This document shows, one piece after another, positions 12,894 through 17,341 of a stretch of DNA of 17,341 nucleotides; position 1 is the stretch's first letter; each line of letters begins with the position of its first letter. Source of the stretch: Planctomycetota bacterium (GTDB lineage: Bacteria > Planctomycetota > Planctomycetia > Gemmatales > Gemmataceae); NCBI GenBank assembly GCA_016200155.1, contig JACQFG010000139.1, positions 1 to 17,341 on the forward strand. The letters run 5' to 3'. The notes below the pieces were generated by a model. It saw only the letters and a program-made list of their open reading frames with translations, searched no databases and was not told the DNA's origin. Made by a program: the position numbers and the translations under genes.

Positions 12894-14012
12894 TCAGGGA
12901 ACGCTAAAGATTCCGTCGAACCGCAAATCCGTCTGAATCGTTGCCAAGTCCTGGGCAAACGAATTGCCGGCTGATCCCGGTGGAGGACCGCCAATAAGGA
13001 TCGCTGTTGGGTCTCCACTGTCGGTGATGACCAGAGAGCCGGAGTCCCCCTCCTGGCTGAACGTGGAGCCGCTGGTCGGGGCAATCTCCAGAACGCGTCG
13101 GATTGTGAAGCTCCTGCCAACGGGAAAATTGGTGTAAGGCACATCGAGAAAAGTGTGGATGTTGACGACCCGTCCGGTCGTTCGCGCTCCCGACTTTGCG
13201 CCGAACATTTCGACATTCACGCCGAACGAGGAAATCTGCACGATGTTCTCGGAGAATCTGAGGCCGACGTGCTGGTTGATGTCCGGGACCGGATTGACGA
13301 CGGCCAGGGCCATGGCGGCATCCACCGATTCGCCGACGGCGTCGCTGGCCGTTCCCATCTTAAGGATGGTTCCGGCGATGTTGGCTCCAACGGGACCGGA
13401 AAAGCCGGCGAACTCGAAGACGTCGTCATCATCGTTGGCAAGCAGAAAAGCACCGATGACGTGATTGTTCGTCAACAGGAAGGGAATTCGGCCGCTGGGG
13501 AGTTGCACGAATACGAAACAACCAATCGACCCACGCGCGTGGGGCGGCTTGTTCAAGCCGCAGACGCCGCCGCCGATCGCGTGGGGGTGGACCTCGGTCC
13601 CGACCTGAACGTCGACGGGCACCTGGACACCGTTAACATTGATCTTCTTGGGAATACGGAATTTCGCGTGAATTTTCTCGTCGTCGAGCTTCTTGCGGAC
13701 CCAGACGATGACTGCCAGCGAGCCGGTCGGCAATCCGTCCACCATTTTTTGCCCCACGTGAATACTGGAGATGTTCTCACGCCCTGCCGGCTCTCCCCTC
13801 TTTCGCACACCTGCGTGGCCGCCGCCCATGAGTTTTTGGGCAAGCAATTCCTGGGCGGCCAGAAACTCTTGGGGAACCTCGATTCCCGGGCCGAGCATCA
13901 GTTTCTCACCCTTTTTTGGCGTTTTCTTTTTTGGGCGCCGCGAGAATGCTTTGCGAATGTCATCGCCAGAAACGTTAGCACCGGCGAGTATTTTCGTGCT
14001 GGGCGTGGCCAT
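12894..14012 (-). CDS. Trypsin-like serine protease
   Basis: The 372-residue protein carries a recognisable chymotrypsin-fold triad: His184 in 'FLLTNNHVIGA', probable Asp231 in 'ESVDAAMALAVV', and Ser324 in 'SQEGDSGSLVITDSG'. 'KSGARTTGRV' (273-281) resembles the 'K-x-G-R-T-T-G' loop of related bacterial trypsin-like proteins. The N-terminal 180 residues are unusual: a Lys-rich stretch 'RRPKKKTPKKGEKLM' (25-39), a helical 'FLAAQELLAQKLMGGG', and 'GSLAVIVWVRKKLDDEK'. No signal peptide is visible, so it may be cytoplasmic or exported by another route. AGGA lies about 6 bases before the ATG, and a near-consensus promoter sits 40-70 bases upstream. It probably forms an operon with the small secreted protein gene downstream. 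Confidence 0.85.
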   Translation of the reverse strand: MATPSTKILAGANVSGDDIRKAFSRRPKKKTPKKGEKLMLGPGIEVPQEFLAAQELLAQKLMGGGHAGVRKRGEPAGRENISSIHVGQKMVDGLPTGSLAVIVWVRKKLDDEKIHAKFRIPKKINVNGVQVPVDVQVGTEVHPHAIGGGVCGLNKPPHARGSIGCFVFVQLPSGRIPFLLTNNHVIGAFLLANDDDDVFEFAGFSGPVGANIAGTILKMGTASDAVGESVDAAMALAVVNPVPDINQHVGLRFSENIVQISSFGVNVEMFGAKSGARTTGRVVNIHTFLDVPYTNFPVGRSFTIRRVLEIAPTSGSTFSQEGDSGSLVITDSGDPTAILIGGPPPGSAGNSFAQDLATIQTDLRFDGIFSVP

Positions 14013-14053
14013 GATTTCCTCGTCAACGTGGGGTGATTGGGTGGTTTGGTGAA

Positions 14054-14082
14054 ATGATACAAACCATGGCTCAGAATGTCAA
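14054..14082 (-). promoter_or_regulatory. Strong sigma70-type promoter of the protease operon
   Basis: On the minus strand a perfect TTGACA (14077-14082) and a TATCAT -10 (14054-14059, 5 of 6 matches) are separated by exactly 17 bases. The predicted start site is near 14047, giving a leader of about 35 bases before the ATG at 14012. This is the best promoter match in the window. Confidence 0.7.
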
Positions 14083-14288
14083 GCGATGTTCAGGTGTTTC
14101 AATGGTATTCTCTACCGGCACCTACCATCGATCGTTACCACCTGACTTAGCGACCTAGATTCTGAGTGATCTTCATTTCCGCCAGTCGATTACTTCAAGG
14201 ATCAATTCAGCACTCGCCGATATCTCACCATAATGCCCAACTTCCGGGCCGTTGTTCGTTTGATCCATCCTCGAAAGGACAAGATACC

Positions 14289-15047
14289 ATGCTTCGCCGC
14301 ATTTTTTCGGTGCTGATTCCGGGAGTCGCAGTTCTGGCGATCACGTCCTCAGGCTATTCGGACGAGCCCGAACCAATCAACAAAATGCCCAAGGTGGTAA
14401 GCAGCACACCAGCAAAGTGCGGCGACTCTGGGGTGCAACGCATCTGCATCGAAGTGTCCCCGCAGATCGTCGTCGAGCGTGCGGGCGGCATCTGTGCGCC
14501 GGATGGGCGGACCACTTTGCTTCAGCGTTGTGGTCATCTTAAGGTACATCAATGGACGCATTCGTCCTATCACGGCAAATCAACCGGTATTCCGCTGCAG
14601 TTTATCGCTCCGCAGGCTGCCATAATGCCTCAAGCGACGTTCGTTCCGCAGGCGACATTCATTCCGCAGGCGACATTCATTCCGCAAGCGACGTTCATTC
14701 CGCAGGCGACGTTCGTTCCGCAGGCCACCTTTGTCCCCCAAGCGACATTCGTCCCCCAGGCGACCTTTGTTCCGCAGACGACGTTTGTCCCACAGGGCAT
14801 CGTCCCCCAAACGCAGTTGGTGCCTCAGGCCGCCACGGACCAGGTCGACATCAAGGATGCCGTGACGCGGCTTTCGAAAAACCTGAAGGATGCTTCGGAA
14901 ATTCTGAAGTTCCAAGCCCAGATCCTCGAAAAACACGAAGATCGCATCGGTTCGGTCGAAGCCATCCTGAAGGATCTCCAAGACAATAAGATGAAGCTGA
15001 AGGTCGATACGAGCACCGGAAAAATCACCGCAGAAAAGATTAAGTGA
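14289..15047 (+). CDS. Secreted Pro-Gln hexapeptide-repeat protein
   Basis: I do not recognise a family for this 252-residue protein. It has a signal peptide ('MLRRIFSVLIPGVAVLAITSSGYS'), then a region with four Cys (44, 53, 69, 81). Residues 108-182 are about a dozen tandem units of 'P-Q-A-T-F-V/I', and the C-terminal 'VDIKDAVTRLSKNLKDASEILKFQAQILEKHEDRI' (186-220) looks like a coiled coil. It ends 'DTSTGKITAEKIK'. The repeats are encoded by 18-bp units with many synonymous changes (CAG/CAA, ACA/ACG/ACC, GTT/GTC), so the peptide is conserved more than the DNA. AAAGGAC precedes the ATG at 14289 by about 8 bases; an earlier ATG at 14166 would hide the signal peptide. A strong terminator follows. 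A structural or spacer role in the cell envelope is plausible but not shown. Confidence 0.8.
   Translation: MLRRIFSVLIPGVAVLAITSSGYSDEPEPINKMPKVVSSTPAKCGDSGVQRICIEVSPQIVVERAGGICAPDGRTTLLQRCGHLKVHQWTHSSYHGKSTGIPLQFIAPQAAIMPQATFVPQATFIPQATFIPQATFIPQATFVPQATFVPQATFVPQATFVPQTTFVPQGIVPQTQLVPQAATDQVDIKDAVTRLSKNLKDASEILKFQAQILEKHEDRIGSVEAILKDLQDNKMKLKVDTSTGKITAEKIK
14610..14834 (+). repeat. 18-bp tandem repeat encoding PQATF(V/I) units
   Basis: Roughly twelve consecutive 18-bp units encode P-Q-A-T-F-V/I. The first (PQAAIM) and last ones (PQTTFV, PQGIV, PQTQLV, PQAA) have diverged, and the central eight are identical at protein level except for V/I. Confidence 0.9.
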
Positions 15048-15065
15048 ACCCACCCCCACGTTCCG

Positions 15066-15091
15066 AAAAGGAGGCCAGTCGGCCTCCTTTT
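15066..15091 (+). terminator. Rho-independent terminator after the PQATF-repeat gene
   Basis: AAAAGGAGGCC (15066-15076) pairs perfectly with GGCCTCCTTTT (15081-15091) around the tetraloop AGTC. It is followed by TTTTGTTTTA, a classic U-tract, and starts 18 bases after the stop codon. It separates transcription of the two Pro-Gln repeat genes. Confidence 0.9.
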
Positions 15092-15210
15092 TTTGTTTTA
15101 CGGAGGGATTGGTAAAGAATTCCCATTCTGCCGTCGATAACACTCTTAGCGATTGTATGGCCTTTACCGTGGCCGATTCGTCGGTCACATCTGCTCGCAA
15201 GGAGTGATCG

Positions 15211-16116
15211 ATGCGCAAGCTCTTGCCCTGGCTGATGGTGCTGTTCGTGGGTTGCCAGCATGGCCCGCGGTTCCTCGATTGTTCCTCCTCGTGCGTTGAT
15301 AAGGAAGTCGTGCAGGATTGCCCGCAAGAGGTTCCTTGCCCGAAGACGCGCCTTCGCCGCGAGAAGCCGTGTCCGCTGCCTTGTGTGGAAGAATGTCCTG
15401 TGAAGGCAGAGTGCAAGGAGCGCGAGACGATTTGTCTCAAGATCAAAGTGCAAGAACAGGTTCAACCGCAGGCATTTTTGCAGCCGCAGGTCCAACCGCA
15501 AGCGATGATACAGCCGCAGGCGATGGTGCAACCGCAGGCGATGATGCAGCCGCAGCAGATGATGATGGTGCCGATGGTGCAGCCGCAGTCGGCAATGGCG
15601 CCGGCGGGTCGTGCGCGACCCGGTTTGACCGTCGATTTTTTCCGCATGCCGATTCCGTTCCTCCGTCTGATTGCAGTGCCGCAGGCGGCCCCGCAGATGG
15701 CAATGGTGCCAATGGGCGTCGCTCCGCAGGCGATGATGCAGCCGCAGGCGATGATGCAGCCGCAAGCCATGGTCATGCCGCAAGCTCAGACGCACGCCGC
15801 GGTCCGGGTTCAGGGGACCACCACCGTGCCGGTCAACGTGCAAGGCCATGCGGTTGTTCCCTATGACGGTCATGCGATCGTGCCGATCGGCGGCGGTGTT
15901 CAGCCCCATGCGATGGTGATGCCTCAGGCGATGGTGATGCCGCAGGCGATGGTTCAACCGCAGGGCGTTGTGCAGCCTCAGGGCATTACCGTCATCCCGC
16001 AGGGCACGGTCGTCCGGCCGCAGGCTGCGGTTCAATCGCGTGGAATCACGATGGAGGAAGCCGAGGCCTTCTGCCGCGAGGTGGAACGGCTGAAGAAGCA
16101 GATGAACCCCAAGTAG
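15211..16116 (+). CDS. Cys-rich lipoprotein with Gln-Pro-Gln-Ala-Met repeats
   Basis: I do not recognise a family for this 301-residue protein. It starts 'MRKLLPWLMVLFVGC', a short lipoprotein signal with Cys15 as the likely lipidated residue. Residues 24-75 hold nine more Cys (24, 28, 37, 43, 54, 58, 62, 68, 75) amid charged residues, suggesting disulfides or metal binding. Three clusters of 'Q-P-Q-A-M-x' or 'M-P-Q-A-M-V' units follow (about 84-131, 156-193, 230-275). They are interrupted by 'VDFFRMPIPFLRLIAVPQ' (141-158) and by 'VPVNVQGHAVVPYDGHAIVPIGGG' (206-229). The C-terminus is a short helix with Cys288. AAGGAG lies 7 bases before the ATG. The 6-residue Pro-Gln periodicity matches the upstream neighbour, which suggests a shared envelope role or common origin. 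Confidence 0.78.
   Translation: MRKLLPWLMVLFVGCQHGPRFLDCSSSCVDKEVVQDCPQEVPCPKTRLRREKPCPLPCVEECPVKAECKERETICLKIKVQEQVQPQAFLQPQVQPQAMIQPQAMVQPQAMMQPQQMMMVPMVQPQSAMAPAGRARPGLTVDFFRMPIPFLRLIAVPQAAPQMAMVPMGVAPQAMMQPQAMMQPQAMVMPQAQTHAAVRVQGTTTVPVNVQGHAVVPYDGHAIVPIGGGVQPHAMVMPQAMVMPQAMVQPQGVVQPQGITVIPQGTVVRPQAAVQSRGITMEEAEAFCREVERLKKQMNPK
15460..16035 (+). repeat. Interrupted 18-bp repeat clusters encoding QPQAM/MPQAM units
   Basis: Three clusters (15460-15603, 15676-15789, 15898-16035) of 18-bp units such as ATGATGCAGCCGCAGGCG encode Q-P-Q-A-M-x. The nucleotide identity between units is high in the middle of each cluster, pointing to fairly recent unit duplication. Confidence 0.85.
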
Positions 16117-16145
16117 ACAGAATCCATCGCTCCACTCGGGCAAAA

Positions 16146-16176
16146 AAACGCCGAGGTCATTGCGACCTCGGCGTTT
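16146..16176. terminator. Bidirectional terminator between convergent genes
   Basis: AAACGCCGAGGTC (16146-16158) pairs perfectly with GACCTCGGCGTTT (16164-16176) around ATTGC. On the minus strand the stem is followed by a run of seven T, making it a strong intrinsic terminator for the Asp-box gene. On the plus strand it is followed by CACTTTCTTT and could also end the Cys-rich lipoprotein transcript. Confidence 0.85.
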
Positions 16177-16218
16177 CACTTTCTTTGGCGGGCATGACGA
16201 TATCCTCGGCCTGGCCCG

Positions 16219-17196
16219 TTAGGGTTTCTCCTTGAACCGCGCCAGCGGCGTCTGCAGAAAGAACACCTCCGAGCCGTCGTAGAACACCGTCCCCAGCGTC
16301 TTGGCATCGAGTTCGATGGTGCGCGGACAGGCGCGGCCGCCGATCGGCCGGCCGGGGTTGTAGTAGACGAGCGGGTTCTTGAGGTCCCATGTTTTGCCGT
16401 CGTCCTTGGAGACGACGAAGGCCAGACGTGTACCGCCGCCGATGCCGATGCCGTCGATATCGGAAGCGATGATCCAGCCGTTGGAGTGGGTCATCATTTC
16501 GTGGCGCCAGCCTTGCTTGGCGATGTCCGGGAACGGCGCGACTTTCTCCCACGTCTTGCCGGCATCGGTGGTGCGCATTCCCTTGCCACTGACGAACGTG
16601 CCTTTCGTTGTGCGCACGATCGGCACCAGGCCGTGTTTTTCCTTGTCGAACGGTCCGACCTTCTGCGTGTCCTTGCTTGATTCCAAGACAACGGCCCCAT
16701 CAGACAGAGGGCACAGCCAACCCCTTGGCAACTCCACGAACGGATGACGAATGATGCTCTCCGCAGTTGGATTCTTGGGCAGGTCGTAAGGCTTCGACCA
16801 GGTCTTGCCTTCGTCGGAGCTGATCGACAACTCGACGTAGCGCGATTTCTTCTTGTTTTCATCGTTGTACCAGACATTCCACGCATGCACGATCTGGCCA
16901 TCCGCGAGCGCGGTCAGCGAGCCCGGATAGATCGATTGCTTGGCGCTCGGCTCGAACGGCTCGGGCGTCGTCCAGGTTTTGCCGGCGTCGCTGGAACGGC
17001 TGACGCGCAGGTCCTTCATGTCGGACTGGCTGAAGATGACGACGATCGTCCCCTTCTTCGAAAGGCAGACCGCCGGATGGATGTGCCCCTTGACTCCGGT
17101 GGCGATGCGCACCGGCTTCGGCGCATCGCCGGCGTGACATGCAATTGTCGCCGCAAGGATCGTGAGCACTGCTGCAATCGATGGACGTACAACCAT
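16219..17196 (-). CDS. Secreted sialidase-fold (Asp-box/BNR repeat) protein
   Basis: The 325-residue product has an export signal ('MVVRPSIAAVLTILAATIACHAGDA', possibly a weak lipobox at Cys20). Four Asp-box motifs follow: 'SRSSDAGKTW' (66-75), 'SISSDEGKTW' (124-133), 'MRTTDAGKTW' (207-216) and 'VVSKDDGKTW' (261-270). The S/T-x-D-x-G-x-T-W pattern marks beta-hairpin turns of six-bladed sialidase-type propellers, so the fold is secure. Conserved segments such as 'YPGSLTALADGQIVHAWNVWY' and 'WRHEMMTHSNGWIIASD' suggest a glycan-active or glycan-binding site, but a true sialidase arginine triad cannot be assigned. Planctomycetes encode many such proteins. A strong GGAGGTG lies 7 bases before the ATG, immediately beside a long hairpin (17212-17272). 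Confidence 0.85.
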   Translation of the reverse strand: MVVRPSIAAVLTILAATIACHAGDAPKPVRIATGVKGHIHPAVCLSKKGTIVVIFSQSDMKDLRVSRSSDAGKTWTTPEPFEPSAKQSIYPGSLTALADGQIVHAWNVWYNDENKKKSRYVELSISSDEGKTWSKPYDLPKNPTAESIIRHPFVELPRGWLCPLSDGAVVLESSKDTQKVGPFDKEKHGLVPIVRTTKGTFVSGKGMRTTDAGKTWEKVAPFPDIAKQGWRHEMMTHSNGWIIASDIDGIGIGGGTRLAFVVSKDDGKTWDLKNPLVYYNPGRPIGGRACPRTIELDAKTLGTVFYDGSEVFFLQTPLARFKEKP

Positions 17197-17211
17197 GGAA
17201 ATTCACCTCCG

Positions 17212-17272
17212 GCCGTGGTGCGGGCGGCTCGCCTGCAAATCTGCCGTGCAGGCGAGCCGCCTGCGCCACGGC
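17212..17272. repeat. 61-bp palindromic repeat next to a ribosome-binding site
   Basis: Two 26-base arms (17212-17237 and 17247-17272) are complementary except for two positions that can form G-U pairs in the plus-strand RNA, around a 9-base loop. The arms contain GGCGGCTCGCCTGCA and its inverse. The element ends one base from the GGAGGTG ribosome-binding site of the Asp-box gene and 10 bases from the stop of the next gene. Confidence 0.85.
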
Positions 17273-17281
17273 AAGGGAAAT

Positions 17282-17341
17282 TTACTTTTGCTCTGCCTGA
17301 ATCTTTTGCAGCGCCAGCATTGCAACCTGGCGAACTTGCGG
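17282..17341 (-). CDS. C-terminal fragment of an unidentified protein (cut by window end)
   Basis: On the minus strand an open frame enters from the window edge and ends at TAA (17282-17284), encoding '...PQVRQVAMLALQKIQAEQK'. The pattern V-R-x-V-A-M-L-A-L-Q-K-I resembles one helix of a HEAT repeat, but 19 residues are too few to assign a family. It is upstream of, and co-directional with, the Asp-box gene, so the two could share a transcript. Confidence 0.5.
   Translation of the reverse strand, partial: PQVRQVAMLALQKIQAEQK

Noticed and set aside
13172..13195. A possible third copy of the 31-bp coding element, about 19 of 24 positions matching, within the serine protease gene
   Set aside because: In the real frame it encodes 'KSGARTTGRV', which fits a conserved 'G-R-T-T-G' motif of trypsin-like proteins, so the similarity is better explained by protein conservation and GC-rich chance. 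It is also in a different phase.
14610..16035. Regularly spaced short repeats that might suggest a CRISPR array
   Set aside because: They are contiguous 18-bp coding units without spacers, in frame inside two secreted-protein genes, and no cas gene is present.

Overview
The window is high-GC (roughly 60% or more by eye), with long antisense and out-of-phase shadow ORFs. I see no rRNA, tRNA, CRISPR array or intact transposase. Several features together suggest a planctomycete-type chromosome (Planctomycetota, possibly Pirellulales or Gemmatales): many secreted proteins, a secreted WD40 protein with about fourteen 'SPDGK' blades plus a HEAT-like tail, an ARPP-1 lipoprotein, a secreted dimethylformamidase-like protein, Asp-box and enolase-superfamily enzymes, and many short palindromic intergenic repeats. 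This assignment is inferred from gene content, not from a marker gene.

Layout. 75-670 (+): an intact HigB/HigA toxin-antitoxin pair. 671-1002: a non-coding stretch with hairpins and a possible promoter. 1003-2118 (+): an ARPP-1 lipoprotein. It converges on a 901-residue secreted WD40/HEAT protein (2197-4902, -), with a perfect 19-bp inverted repeat filling the gap. 5004-6581 (-): a secreted N,N-dimethylformamidase beta-subunit-like protein, divergent from an MFS permease (6766-8085, +); each has a candidate promoter in the shared gap. 8122-8722 (+): a second, unrelated RelE/HigB2-HigA2-type module whose toxin seems to carry a one-base deletion near its start. 8786-9487 (+): a ClpC-like N-domain plus UVR protein with no ATPase. 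9508-12360 (+): an enolase-superfamily enzyme, a DUF4166 protein and a D-cysteine desulfhydrase/ACC deaminase-family PLP enzyme, separated by palindromic repeats that overlap the stop codons of the first two. 12449-14012 (-): a probable two-gene operon of a trypsin-like protease and a small secreted protein, behind a near-consensus promoter. 14289-16116 (+): two secreted proteins rich in Pro-Gln hexapeptide repeats, the second a Cys-rich lipoprotein, separated by a clear terminator. 16219-17196 (-): an Asp-box (sialidase-fold) protein. The last 60 bases hold the C-terminus of another minus-strand gene.

How the parts relate. Most genes look like independent units, and no single pathway links them. 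The best functional groupings are the two toxin-antitoxin modules, the protease plus small secreted protein, and the adjacent pair of Pro-Gln repeat envelope proteins.

The most unusual signals are: (i) two near-identical 31-bp elements inside the dimethylformamidase-like gene, each adding an in-frame 'EASRExxRPE' peptide at a probable loop; (ii) several families of 42-82 bp palindromic elements placed exactly at gene ends or against a ribosome-binding site; (iii) the frameshifted toxin with an apparently leaderless promoter; and (iv) the paired Pro-Gln hexapeptide proteins.
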